NCBI GenBank assembly: GCA_031363085.1
Contig: JANLTU010000163.1
Coordinates: 1 to 47,626, forward strand
DNA length: 47,626 bases
Direction: 5' to 3'
DNA from: UBA6921 sp031363085
GTDB taxonomy: Bacteria > Pseudomonadota > Gammaproteobacteria > SG8-11
In this document: piece after piece, positions 35,311 to 42,999 of the stretch
Numbering within the stretch: position 1 is the first letter of the stretch
How the letters are laid out: each line of letters starts with the position of its first letter
Notes under the pieces: model-generated
Told to the model about the DNA's origin: nothing
What the model saw: the letters and a program-made list of their open reading frames with translations, nothing else
Database searches by the model: none
Translations under genes and position numbers: made by a program

Positions 35311-36492
35311 ATGCACCAATCTCCCAGTACCTTACGGCGCATTCCTTCCAGCATCTGGGCGCTGGGCTTTGTAAGCCTGCTGATGGACATTTCGTCGGAG
35401 ATGATACATAGCCTGCTGCCGGTGTTCATGATCACGGTGTTGGGCACCGGCGTGTGGGTCATCGGGCTGATCGAAGGCGGCGCCGAAGCCACCGCGCTGA
35501 TCGTCAAAGTTTTCTCCGGTGTGTTAAGTGACCGCTGGGGCAAACGCAAACCGTTGGCGCTGTTGGGCTACGGTTTGGGTGCGGTCTCCAAGCCTTTATT
35601 CGCGCTGGCGACTTCGGCAAGCTTTGTGCTAACGGCACGCCTGCTGGACCGCGTCGGCAAGGGCCTGCGCGGTGCGCCGCGCGACGCGCTGGTCGCCGAC
35701 CTGGCACCGCCCGAGTTACGAGGTGCCGCGTTTGGACTACGTCAGGCGCTCGACTCCGTGGGCGCGTTCCTCGGCCCGCTGCTGGCCATCGGCCTGATGT
35801 TGCTGTGGGCCAATGATTTTCGCGCGGTGTTTTGGGTGGCGATCATTCCGGCATTTTTGGCGGTGGCGCTGTTGTTGTTTGGCGTTCGCGAACCGCCGCG
35901 CCACGCCGCTGTGGCGCGCACCAATCCGATCAGTAAACACAATCTCAAACGCTTGAGCCCCGCGTACTGGTGGGTAGTGGCGCTGGGCGCGGTATTCACG
36001 CTGGCGCGTTTCAGCGAAGCCTTTTTGGTGTTGCGCGCGCTGCAAGGCGGCTTGCCCATCGCTTACGCGCCGCTGGTGCTGATCGCAATGAATGTGATTT
36101 ACGCCGCCGGCGCCTATCCGTTCGGCAAACTGTCAGACACCATCAGTCATTCCAAACTATTAGCCTGGGGCCTAGTCGCGTTGATCGCGGCAGACGCGCT
36201 GCTGGCCTGGAGTCACGACGGGGCCTGGGTATGGGCCGGCATTTCGCTGTGGGGTTTACATATGGCGATGACGCAGGGGCTGCTGGCGGCGATGGTGGCC
36301 GACACCGCACCTGCCGATCTGCGCGGCACCGCGTTTGGATTTTTTAATCTGTTGAGCGGGGTTGCCATGCTGCTCGCAAGCGGCCTCGCCGGCGTGTTGT
36401 GGGACCAGCTCGGCGCGTCGTTTACGTTTGCAGCCGGCGCGCTATTTTGTCTGCTGGCGTTGCTGCTGATGGGGTTGAAAAGATCGCGTTAA
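35311..36492 (+). CDS. MFS transporter
   Basis: 394 residues with 12 membrane helices. The MFS loop motif is seen as GVLSDRWGKRKPLALLGYGL between helices 2 and 3. LLDRVGKGLRGAPRDALVAD is a conserved feature of a drug/metabolite-type MFS subgroup, and RGTAFGFFNLLSGVAMLLAS belongs to the second half. The substrate is unknown. The ATG at 35311 lies only 18 bases beyond the MITE-like element and lacks a good ribosome site. An alternative in-frame start at 35281 would begin inside the element. Insertion has probably replaced the native promoter, so expression may be altered. Confidence 0.9.
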   Translation: MHQSPSTLRRIPSSIWALGFVSLLMDISSEMIHSLLPVFMITVLGTGVWVIGLIEGGAEATALIVKVFSGVLSDRWGKRKPLALLGYGLGAVSKPLFALATSASFVLTARLLDRVGKGLRGAPRDALVADLAPPELRGAAFGLRQALDSVGAFLGPLLAIGLMLLWANDFRAVFWVAIIPAFLAVALLLFGVREPPRHAAVARTNPISKHNLKRLSPAYWWVVALGAVFTLARFSEAFLVLRALQGGLPIAYAPLVLIAMNVIYAAGAYPFGKLSDTISHSKLLAWGLVALIAADALLAWSHDGAWVWAGISLWGLHMAMTQGLLAAMVADTAPADLRGTAFGFFNLLSGVAMLLASGLAGVLWDQLGASFTFAAGALFCLLALLLMGLKRSR

Positions 36493-36525
36493 GTCTGGGA
36501 TTGGGTTTGGCAAACTCAGCGCTCA

Positions 36526-36969
36526 TCAAACATTCAACGCATAAAAATACCACGCGCTTTTCTTGGCCCCGAACGCATCATAAAGACCTTGCGCGGCGGC
36601 GTTGTCTTGGCGAGTGAGCCATTGCAGGCGGACGTAGCCGGCATCGCGCGCATAGACCGCAGCCTGTTCAATGAGCGCGCGACCAAAACCGCGACCGCGC
36701 GCTTCCGGCGCAACGAAAAGGTCGTTGAGCACCGCAACCGGTTTCGCCAGCGCGCTCGAAAAAGAAAAATAAATGGTCGAGAACCCCAGCGCCACGCCAT
36801 CGACGCGCAAGACATGCAGCACGCCACGCGCGTTCGGCACCGCGAATTGCGCGAAAAACTCGTGATTACGCGCGCTGTCGATGTCCGCCACGCCATAGAA
36901 GCGCTGGTAGTCGGCCAGCAGCGGCAACAACTCCGGCAAGTCATCGCGAGTAACACAGGTGATCGTCAT
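36526..36969 (-). CDS. GNAT family N-acetyltransferase
   Basis: 147 residues from the ATG at 36967–36969, the start of the conserved fold (MTITCVTRDDLPELLPLLAD). The acetyl-CoA-binding motif A is NDLFVAPEARGRGFGRALIE, with the RGRGxG pyrophosphate loop. Strand 6 and helix 4 follow (VRLQWLTRQDNAAAQGLYDA, then FGAKKSAWYFY). It acetylates an amine on an unidentified small molecule or protein. The GST gene ends 17 bases upstream on the same strand, so the two form an operon. A longer frame to 37035 would overlap the GST gene. Confidence 0.9.
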   Translation of the reverse strand: MTITCVTRDDLPELLPLLADYQRFYGVADIDSARNHEFFAQFAVPNARGVLHVLRVDGVALGFSTIYFSFSSALAKPVAVLNDLFVAPEARGRGFGRALIEQAAVYARDAGYVRLQWLTRQDNAAAQGLYDAFGAKKSAWYFYALNV

Positions 36970-36986
36970 TGCAGGATTCACGCGCA

Positions 36987-37592
36987 CTACCCCAGCGGAA
37001 CAAAACCCGGCTGTGTTTTTACCCGCGCCAACCACGCGCTGATTTTTGGGAAGCGCGCCAAGTCGAATCCGCCTTCGTGCGCTACGTGCGTGTAGGCGAA
37101 CAGCGCGATGTCGGCGATGGAATAAATATCGTTCACGAAAAACGCGCGTGTCGCCAAGTGGTGCTCCATCACCGCCAACGCGTTGTGGCCGCGTTCCAGC
37201 AAGCGCGGAAGTTCAGCGCGGCGCGGATGGTCGGCCGCCATGAATCTATTAATGCTCCGCGCCACCGCGATATAGGGTTCATGGCTGTATTGCTCGAAGA
37301 ACAACCATTGCAACGCGCGCGCGCGTGCCAGACGTTCGCCGGGCCAAAACGGCGTGCCTTCGGCCAGATAGAACAGGATCGCGTTCGACTGCGGAAGGAA
37401 TTCTCCCGGCGATAGCTCAAGCACCGGCACTTCAGCGTTAGGGTTCATCGCCAGAAATTGCGGCGTCTGTGTCCCGGCGTTGAAAAGATCGACTTCTTCC
37501 CACTGGTATGGCGCGTGGAGTTGTGCGAGCAGCAGCTTGATTTTGTAACAATTGCCCGATGCCGACATGCCAAAGACTTTGAACATTTTCAT
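36987..37592 (-). CDS. Glutathione S-transferase
   Basis: 201 residues. The N-terminal thioredoxin-like domain contains SGNCYKIKLLLAQLHAPYQW, with the Ser/Cys region that activates glutathione, and NPNAEVPVLEL with the cis-Pro. The all-helical C-terminal domain (LLERGHNALAVMEHHL, IYSIADIALFAYTHVA) has the conserved N-cap Asp motif. It conjugates glutathione to electrophiles or reduces peroxides. It is the first gene of a two-gene unit with the acetyltransferase. Two Met codons (1 and 3) are possible starts. Confidence 0.92.
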   Translation of the reverse strand: MKMFKVFGMSASGNCYKIKLLLAQLHAPYQWEEVDLFNAGTQTPQFLAMNPNAEVPVLELSPGEFLPQSNAILFYLAEGTPFWPGERLARARALQWLFFEQYSHEPYIAVARSINRFMAADHPRRAELPRLLERGHNALAVMEHHLATRAFFVNDIYSIADIALFAYTHVAHEGGFDLARFPKISAWLARVKTQPGFVPLG

Positions 37593-37634
37593 TCTCCTTG
37601 AAACTGTACTGAAGCGTAACCGCCGTTACCTTCG

Positions 37635-38111
37635 CTACTTCGCGTCCCCTGCCGCCGGCATATCCGCCTCGCGGAATTTGTACACCCAGAACTGGCGCTC
37701 ACTGTTGAACTCCAGCATGCGTTGGCGCGTCATGCGCAACTGACACACTACGCGTTCGGTGCCGGGCGAGCTGACGCCGGCATAGGCGTGATCGTAGTAA
37801 TTACAATTGGTATCGCGGTAGTCGCGCCAGGCTTTTTGCGCTTTTTCCAGCACTTCATCGGCGGGTCGCGTGCTGGCGCCGGCGACGTTTTGTAATTTCG
37901 CCTGCGCGATGGCCAGCGCTTTTAACAGTGCTTGGCGCATGGTTTCAAGATCGCGTTCGACCAAGGTCACCGCCTCAGCCAAACACTGATTCACCGTGTC
38001 CACCGTTTCAAATTTGCTGCCGCAAGTTAGTTCTTCCGGCTCGGTGGCCAGCGCCATGCTCGCCGGCATAGCCAGCGCCGCAAACCATAAAGCCCTGCGT
38101 GTGTTTCGCAT
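37635..38111 (-). CDS. LprI/DUF1311-like exported protein
   Basis: 158 residues from the ATG at 38109–38111, with GAGGATG about eight bases upstream. A signal peptide follows (MRNTRRALWFAALAMPASMA). Mature features are TCGSKFETVDTVNQCLAEAV, KAQKAWRDYRDTNCNYYDHA and VVCQLRMTRQRMLEF. The W..YRD.NC pattern and four spaced Cys match the LprI/DUF1311 group, some members of which inhibit lysozyme. It is divergent from the haemoglobin gene, with 80 bases between starts. Function as an inhibitor is inferred from the family only. Confidence 0.75.
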   Translation of the reverse strand: MRNTRRALWFAALAMPASMALATEPEELTCGSKFETVDTVNQCLAEAVTLVERDLETMRQALLKALAIAQAKLQNVAGASTRPADEVLEKAQKAWRDYRDTNCNYYDHAYAGVSSPGTERVVCQLRMTRQRMLEFNSERQFWVYKFREADMPAAGDAK

Positions 38112-38176
38112 CTGCACATCCTCGTCCCGGTTGAGTGCACATCTTAACGCGCTGCGGGTCGACGCGCGCAATACGT

Positions 38177-38182
38177 TATAAT
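38177..38182 (+). promoter_or_regulatory. Perfect −10 box very close to the haemoglobin start
   Basis: TATAAT matches the sigma-70 −10 consensus exactly. Transcription would begin about 38189, only three bases before the ATG at 38192. No Shine-Dalgarno lies before that ATG (ATTCCACGCTT), so the message would be nearly leaderless. No convincing −35 hexamer is found at 16–18 bases. Confidence 0.4.
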
Positions 38183-38191
38183 TCCACGCTT

Positions 38192-38590
38192 ATGACGAGC
38201 ACGGCAAAAACACCTTACCAATTACTCGGCGGCGACGCAGGCGTGCGCGCGCTGGTGGAACGTTTTTATCAGCTCATGGACACGCTGCCGGAAGCGGCGC
38301 GCATCCGTGCGCTGCATCCCGCCGACCTGCGCAGTTCAACCGACAAGCTGTACAAATTTTTGTCTGGCTGGCTGGGCGGCCCGGCGCTGTACGTCGAGGA
38401 ATACGGCCACCCCATGCTGCGCGCGCGCCACTTGCCGTTTCCCATCGAAACCGCCGACCGCGATGCATGGCTGCTGTGCATGACGCGCGCACTGGATGAA
38501 GTCAAGCTCGACCCCCTTGCGCGCATGCAGCTTGCTCAGGCGTTTTTCAAAACAGCGCATCACATGCGTAATCGCGACCCGCTGATGTGA
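38192..38590 (+). CDS. Group II truncated haemoglobin
   Basis: 132 residues. TPYQLLGGDAGVRALVERFY at the start, the GWLGGPALYVEEYGHPMLRARHLPF segment (which includes the proximal His), and a Trp in DRDAWLLCM (position G8) are hallmarks of group II (TrHbO-like). These bind O2 or NO and protect against nitrosative or oxidative stress. The ATG at 38192 is preferred because it starts the conserved domain; an upstream frame from 38135 would run through the −10 box. The flippase gene begins 12 bases after the stop in the same frame. Confidence 0.9.
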   Translation: MTSTAKTPYQLLGGDAGVRALVERFYQLMDTLPEAARIRALHPADLRSSTDKLYKFLSGWLGGPALYVEEYGHPMLRARHLPFPIETADRDAWLLCMTRALDEVKLDPLARMQLAQAFFKTAHHMRNRDPLM

Positions 38591-38602
38591 GATGACGCAG
38601 GC

Positions 38603-40072
38603 TTGAATCCTCTCAAACGCCTCGCCTCGCAGACCGCCGTTTACGGCCTCAGCTCCATTGTCGGGCGTTTTTTGAATTACCTGCTGGTGCCGCTGTTCAC
38701 CTATTATTTCACCCCCACCGAATATGGTGTGGTGTCGGAATTTTATGCCTACGCCGGGTTCTTCGCGGTGGTGCTGGTGTTTGGTTTTGAGACCGGCTAT
38801 TTTCGTTTTCGTGATCAAGACGGCAACACGCCCGACCGCGCCTACTCCACCGCGTTGCGTTTTTTACTGAGTGCAAATCTAGGCTTTTTTCTGCTGTTGC
38901 TGTTGGGCAGCGATCTGCTGGCCAACACCCTGCAACACGGTGATCACCCCGAATACCTCGTCTGGATCGCGGCGATTCTGGCGCTGGACGCCGTCGGTGC
39001 GGTCGCCTTCGCCAAGCTGCGCGCGCAGGAAAAAGCGCTGCGCTTTGCGAGCATTAAAATCATTGAGATATTGGTCAACGTCGGGCTGTGTGTGTTGTTC
39101 ATCGTGGTGTTGCGTAGCGCCGCAACGTCGTGGGCGGCCGGTCTGTGGGACCCGGCCATGGGCGTGGGTTACATTTTTATTGCTAATCTGGCCGCAAGCC
39201 TAGTGAAGTTGTTGCTGCTAACGCCACAATTGCGCGGCGTCACCCAGGGCTTCGACGTTGCACTGTTCAAAAAAATGCTGCGCTACTCGCTGCCGATGGT
39301 GATCATCGGTTTCGCCGGCATCGTCAACGAAATGCTCGACCGCGCGCTGATGAAATATCTGCTGCCCGGCGACACCCAGGCCAACCTCGCGCAGCTCGGC
39401 ATTTACAGTGCGTGTTATAAATTGTCGATTCTGATGTCGCTGTTCATTCAGGCGTTCCGCTACGCTGGCGAGCCGTTTTTCTTTGCGCACGCCGCTGACA
39501 AAAATGCGCCCAAAATCTACGCCGATGTGCTCACCTACTTCGTGATGTTCTGCGCCTTTATCTTTCTGCTGGTGACGCTGTATCTCGATATTTTCAAATA
39601 TTTCGTCGGCGCGGCGTTTCGCGAAGGTTTATTCGTGGTGCCGATTCTGCTACTGGCCAATTTATTCTTGGGCATCTACGTGAATCTGTCGGTCTGGTAC
39701 AAGCTCACCGACCGCACCCTGCTGGGCGCCATGGTGTCGATGGGCGGCGCCGTGCTCACAGTGGCATTGCTGTTGTGGTGGGTGCCGAAATTCGGTTACG
39801 CGGGCGCGGCCTGGGCGACGCTGGCCTGTTATGCAAGCATGGCCCTGGCCTCGTATCTACTCGGGCGCAAATATTATCCGGTGCCTTACGATGTGCGGCG
39901 GGTGCTGGGCTATATGGTTTTTGCGGTTGCGCTGTATGTTGCGAATCAGGAAGTGATCTGGTTCACTGGCATGCATGTGCTGCTGTCGGGGACGGTGTTT
40001 CTACTGGTGTATCTGGTGACGGCATACTTCTATGACGCTCGGAAACTGTTACAGCGTGTGGGCAAGTTTTGA
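38603..40072 (+). CDS. Polysaccharide flippase (Wzx/MATE-like) with TTG start
   Basis: 489 residues, about 14 membrane helices. The start NPLKRLASQTAVYGLSSIVG, then RFLNYLLVPLFTYYFTPTEYG, and later MLRYSLPMVIIGFAGIVNEM are typical of oligosaccharide flippases in the MOP superfamily. The only start codon between the upstream in-frame stop (38588–38590) and the conserved N-terminus is the TTG at 38603, preceded by a weak GCAGG. The gene would move lipid-linked sugar units across the inner membrane, yet no glycosyltransferase is adjacent. It follows the haemoglobin gene by 12 bases and may be cotranscribed. Confidence 0.88.
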   Translation: MNPLKRLASQTAVYGLSSIVGRFLNYLLVPLFTYYFTPTEYGVVSEFYAYAGFFAVVLVFGFETGYFRFRDQDGNTPDRAYSTALRFLLSANLGFFLLLLLGSDLLANTLQHGDHPEYLVWIAAILALDAVGAVAFAKLRAQEKALRFASIKIIEILVNVGLCVLFIVVLRSAATSWAAGLWDPAMGVGYIFIANLAASLVKLLLLTPQLRGVTQGFDVALFKKMLRYSLPMVIIGFAGIVNEMLDRALMKYLLPGDTQANLAQLGIYSACYKLSILMSLFIQAFRYAGEPFFFAHAADKNAPKIYADVLTYFVMFCAFIFLLVTLYLDIFKYFVGAAFREGLFVVPILLLANLFLGIYVNLSVWYKLTDRTLLGAMVSMGGAVLTVALLLWWVPKFGYAGAAWATLACYASMALASYLLGRKYYPVPYDVRRVLGYMVFAVALYVANQEVIWFTGMHVLLSGTVFLLVYLVTAYFYDARKLLQRVGKF

Positions 40073-40149
40073 ATCATGCTTATTTAAGCCTGCGTTCGGC
40101 GCACACCGGAATTAAACCTTCAGCATTAAGCATTCAACATTTTTTAATG

Positions 40150-40449
40150 TCACGCCCGCCCGACATTAGCGTCGGTTGGCGCATGGTAATACTCACTTTC
40201 GCGCGCAAACTCGTCAACCAAGCGGCGCAACTCCGCCATGCGTAACTCCGCCGTGTTGATCTCCTCGCAGTCTTCGCAGAGCGGATCACCGCAGGGCTGG
40301 CGTGAATATAACCAGAACTGGATCGCGCCAGCGAGCATGCCGTCGGCGATTTCCCACATCTCGCCGGTCGTTTCTTTGGTTGCGAGACGATTGCCGATTT
40401 CGACCGACTGTTGAAAAGCCTCTTCGAAAATATCTTCAGATGGTTCCAT
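40150..40449 (-). CDS. Small soluble protein with a Cys cluster, unknown function
   Basis: 99 residues from the ATG at 40447–40449 (a longer start at 40461 adds four residues). The sequence is acidic and helical, with CGDPLCEDC in the middle, a C-x5-C-x2-C arrangement that could bind metal. It has no signal peptide or membrane helix. I do not recognise the family. The regular amphipathic helices and conserved-looking ends (MEPSEDIFEEAFQQSVEIGN; LRRLVDEFARESEYYHAPTD) argue that it is real. It is divergent from dadA. Confidence 0.65.
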   Translation of the reverse strand: MEPSEDIFEEAFQQSVEIGNRLATKETTGEMWEIADGMLAGAIQFWLYSRQPCGDPLCEDCEEINTAELRMAELRRLVDEFARESEYYHAPTDANVGRA

Positions 40450-40628
40450 AATGCACCACACTCGAACACAGCGGATTGAGTGCCGATTCTACCAGAGTTT
40501 GTGATAACCATGCCCCTTGATCATCGCGTCCCGACTGAACCTCAACGTCACAACACAAGCACTTCCTTCTTCCCGCACGCCGGAGGACGAGACTGGCTAC
40601 GCCATACTGAAGTGTATGGAGTGCCACG

Positions 40629-41885
40629 ATGAAAGTGCTCGTCCTGGGTGGTGGTGTGATCGGGGTAACCAGTGCGTACTACCTGCAACGCGCCGGACAT
40701 GAAGTCAGGCTGCTCGAACGTCAGACTGATGTCGCGCAAGAAACCAGCTTTGCCAACGGCGGCCAAGTGTCGTGGAGCTCGGCGCACCCGTGGGCCGAAC
40801 CTAGTATCCCGCTGACCGCGTTACTGTGGCTGTTCAAACCGCATTCGCCGCTGGTGTTGCGCCCACGGCTCGATCCCGCCCTGTGGTCATGGCTGGTGAA
40901 ATTTCTCGGCAACTGCACGGCGGCACGCTACGCGGCCAACAAGGCACGGCAAGTGCGACTGGCGCGCTACAGCCACGCCTGCTTGGTCGCACTACGCGAC
41001 GACATCCACATCGACTACAACTCGACGACACGCGGCACCTTGTTTTTATATCGTAACGAGCGTGATTTTGCGCACGAGTTACGCTACCAGGAACTGTGGG
41101 AACAGCTTGGTGTGAAGCACCGCGTGCTGGATGTTGACAATTGTATCGCGCAGGAACCGGCACTCGCTGCGGCGCGCGAAAAATTGGTCGGCGGTATCTA
41201 CTATCCCGACGACGAATCCGGCGATTGCCATCAGTTCACTACCGCACTGGCCCAGGCAGCGGAAAATATTGGTGTACGCATCCAACGACATGTCACCGTA
41301 CAACAACTGTCGCGCTCCGGCACGCGCATCGACAGCGTGCTCACAAATCTCGGCGCCTTGCGTGCCGATGCCTATGTGCTCGCCTGTGGCAGTTATTCGC
41401 CCTTATTACTGAAACCGCTGGGCGTCCGCTTGCCGGTGTATCCAGTCAAAGGCTATTCCATCACGTTGCCCATCATCGACGCCGCGCATGCACCGCAAGC
41501 CACCCTCACCGACGACCGCTACAAAGCCGTCATCACGCGCATGGGCGACTCCCTGCGCGCCGCCGGCACCGCCGAACTGGGCGGCTACAACCTCACGCTG
41601 CCTGCGTCGCGCTGCGCCACTCTCGCCCACGTAGTGCGCGATTTATTTCCGCATGCTGGTGATTTTGACCGTGCCGAATACTGGACCGGCCTGCGCCCGA
41701 TGACGCCCGACAACCCACCGGTGCTGGGCACCACGCCGTTCGACAATTTATTTATCAACACCGGCCACGGCACGCTCGGCTGGACCATGGCCTGCGGCTC
41801 GGCAAAAGTGCTTGCCGACGTGGTGTCGGGCCGCAAACCGGAAATCCACCTGGAAGGGCTAACGCTAGAACGGTTTAACAAGTAG
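40629..41885 (+). CDS. dadA: D-amino acid dehydrogenase small subunit
   Basis: 418 residues. The FAD-binding GxGxxG is VLVLGGGVIGVTSAYYLQRA, followed by ETSFANGGQVSWSSAHPWAE, a DadA signature. Near the C-terminus WTGLRPMTPDNPPVLGTTPF and NTGHGTLGWTMACGSAKVLA complete the FAD site. DadA is a membrane-associated flavoprotein that oxidises D-alanine and other D-amino acids to 2-oxo acids and passes electrons to the respiratory chain. No alanine racemase (dadX) or Lrp gene is adjacent. Repeats begin about 110 bases after the stop. Confidence 0.93.
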   Translation: MKVLVLGGGVIGVTSAYYLQRAGHEVRLLERQTDVAQETSFANGGQVSWSSAHPWAEPSIPLTALLWLFKPHSPLVLRPRLDPALWSWLVKFLGNCTAARYAANKARQVRLARYSHACLVALRDDIHIDYNSTTRGTLFLYRNERDFAHELRYQELWEQLGVKHRVLDVDNCIAQEPALAAAREKLVGGIYYPDDESGDCHQFTTALAQAAENIGVRIQRHVTVQQLSRSGTRIDSVLTNLGALRADAYVLACGSYSPLLLKPLGVRLPVYPVKGYSITLPIIDAAHAPQATLTDDRYKAVITRMGDSLRAAGTAELGGYNLTLPASRCATLAHVVRDLFPHAGDFDRAEYWTGLRPMTPDNPPVLGTTPFDNLFINTGHGTLGWTMACGSAKVLADVVSGRKPEIHLEGLTLERFNK

Positions 41886-42014
41886 CCGCGAGTAAAACTT
41901 TTAGAGTCTGAGTGTGCCAGCACAAACGGGCAGGTGGGTTGTTGGCGCAAGTGTTATGCAACACCGCTGAAAATTATAATTGAAGTAGCCACGCGAATTT
42001 CGCCGCCGGCAGAC

Positions 42015-42073
42015 GTAGGTACGCGGACGTCCCGCCCGCATCGGCAAAAAGCCGCCAGGATGGCCGCGCTCCT
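42015..42073 (+). repeat. Dispersed intergenic repeat, copy 2
   Basis: GTAGGTACGCGGACGTCCCG is followed by CCCGCATCGGCAAAAAGCCG and then GCCAGGATGGCCGCGCTCC. It shares its core with copy 3 at 42893 (identical over TCGGCAAAAAGCCGCCAGGA and onward) and its second half with copy 1 at 14968. It lies downstream of the toxin gene. The interval 41886–42148 holds only this and the next hairpin. Confidence 0.7.
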
Positions 42074-42090
42074 ATGCTCTTTTGATCTTT

Positions 42091-42112
42091 GTAGGCGCGG
42101 CTTGCAGCCGCG
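42091..42112 (+). repeat. GTAG-headed REP-like hairpin
   Basis: GTAGG is followed by CGCGGCT-TGC-AGCCGCG, a perfect 7-bp stem. The same stem occurs at 42947–42963, on the other side of the toxin–antitoxin pair. It lies about 37 bases from the toxin stop codon. Confidence 0.65.
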
Positions 42113-42148
42113 ATGGGGCAACTGCACGCCGCTCCTAACTACACGAAG

Positions 42149-42559
42149 TTAAAGTGCTTCGGCGCAGAAGGTGACCGGGGTGACGATGCGTGTGCGGCCC
42201 ATATGACCGCGCTGCAACAGACCGGCGCGCTGATCGCCGGTGACGAGATAGTCAGCCGCGCCAGCAACCGCCATCGCCAGCAGGAACGCGTCGAAGGGGT
42301 CGGCAGCCTCGCTGCCGGCAGGCAGCGTCGCAAGCACCACGGCGCGCTGCAAATTGTTCACCATCGCGCCGACGCGATGCGGCTGGAGCACCGCCTTGAA
42401 CTTGGGATAGCGGCTGGCCCGTCGCAGTTCATCGAGCTGGGCCACCGAAGTGACAACCTCAAAGCGCGCAGCACGCCAAGCGCGGTAAAGAGTGTCGGGC
42501 GGGCCGTGCGGTGAGATAAGGGCGCTGAGCAAGACATTTGTGTCCAGAACAACTCGCAT
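42149..42559 (-). CDS. PIN-domain toxin (VapC-like)
   Basis: 136 residues from the ATG at 42557–42559, which overlaps the antitoxin stop (ATGA). The PIN fold opens with MRVVLDTNVLLSALISPHGP (first catalytic Asp). A conserved acidic residue is in SVAQLDELRRASRYPKF, and the later acidic cluster in DPFDAFLLAMAVAGAADYLV with TGDQRAGLL. This belongs to the group often labelled 'putative toxin component, PIN family'. PIN toxins are Mg-dependent RNases that cut tRNA or rRNA. The antitoxin gene comes first in the operon, as is usual. Confidence 0.88.
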   Translation of the reverse strand: MRVVLDTNVLLSALISPHGPPDTLYRAWRAARFEVVTSVAQLDELRRASRYPKFKAVLQPHRVGAMVNNLQRAVVLATLPAGSEAADPFDAFLLAMAVAGAADYLVTGDQRAGLLQRGHMGRTRIVTPVTFCAEAL

Positions 42560-42804
42560 CAGGACTTGGGTGCCTGTGCCCATTGCACCGCCTCGGCGAC
42601 GATGGCGGTCAGGTCAGCCTCATTCACATCGGAATTGGCGGCTTTGGCTTGTTCGACCGTCAGTTCAAGAATATGCGCCCGCACCGCTTCCTCGATGAAG
42701 CGCGACAGATCGCCCTTGCGGCCCCCGCCCTGGGCAGCGAGGTACATGCGCACGGATTGATCAGTATCCGGCGACACAGCGATGTTCCAGCGGACTGAAT
42801 TCAT
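42559..42804 (-). CDS. Ribbon-helix-helix antitoxin partner
   Basis: 81 residues from the ATG at 42802–42804, with GGAG about eight bases upstream; longer frames to 43083 run through repeats and are rejected. The N-terminal half (NSVRWNIAVSPDTDQSVRMY, then GDLSRFIEEAVRAHIL) fits a ribbon-helix-helix DNA-binding domain. The C-terminal helix (AKAANSDVNEADLTAIVAEA) would wrap the PIN toxin. Such antitoxins autoregulate by binding palindromes at their own promoter, and a perfect palindrome lies 20 bases upstream. Confidence 0.82.
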   Translation of the reverse strand: MNSVRWNIAVSPDTDQSVRMYLAAQGGGRKGDLSRFIEEAVRAHILELTVEQAKAANSDVNEADLTAIVAEAVQWAQAPKS

Positions 42805-42823
42805 GACGCGACTCCGTGTTTGT

Positions 42824-42843
42824 GTGTATAGGTGTTTATACAC
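42824..42843. promoter_or_regulatory. Palindromic operator candidate of the toxin–antitoxin operon
   Basis: GTGTATA-GGTGTT-TATACAC is a perfect 7-bp inverted repeat located 20 bases upstream of the antitoxin ATG. On the minus strand it contains TATAAA-type −10 sequence, so binding by the ribbon-helix-helix protein could block the promoter. Confidence 0.5.
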
Positions 42844-42892
42844 TTTAGAGACCGAGCGATGCAAATTGCTTCGATAATTCATATGGATGGCT

Positions 42893-42945
42893 GGGAGCGC
42901 GGGTGTCCCGCCCGCCCGCGTCGGCAAAAAGCCGCCAGGATGGCC
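42893..42945 (+). repeat. Dispersed intergenic repeat, copy 3
   Basis: GGGAGCGCGGGTGTCCCGCC is followed by GCCCGCGTCGGCAAAAAGCC and GCCAGGATGGCCG. It is nearly identical to copy 2 at 42015 over its last 35 bases, and both are in the same orientation on either side of the toxin–antitoxin genes. Confidence 0.7.
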
Positions 42946-42988
42946 GCGCGGCTTGCAGCCGCGATCAGCCCGGCTGCAAGCCGCGCCC
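42946..42988 (+). repeat. Tandem hairpins of the CGCGGCT family
   Basis: CGCGGCT-TGC-AGCCGCG (42947–42963) is followed directly by CGGCT-GCA-AGCCG (42971–42983). The first stem is identical to that at 42091. The two hairpins together form the head-to-head pair typical of bacterial interspersed palindromic elements. Confidence 0.6.
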
Positions 42989-42999
42989 ATGGGTTGTGC

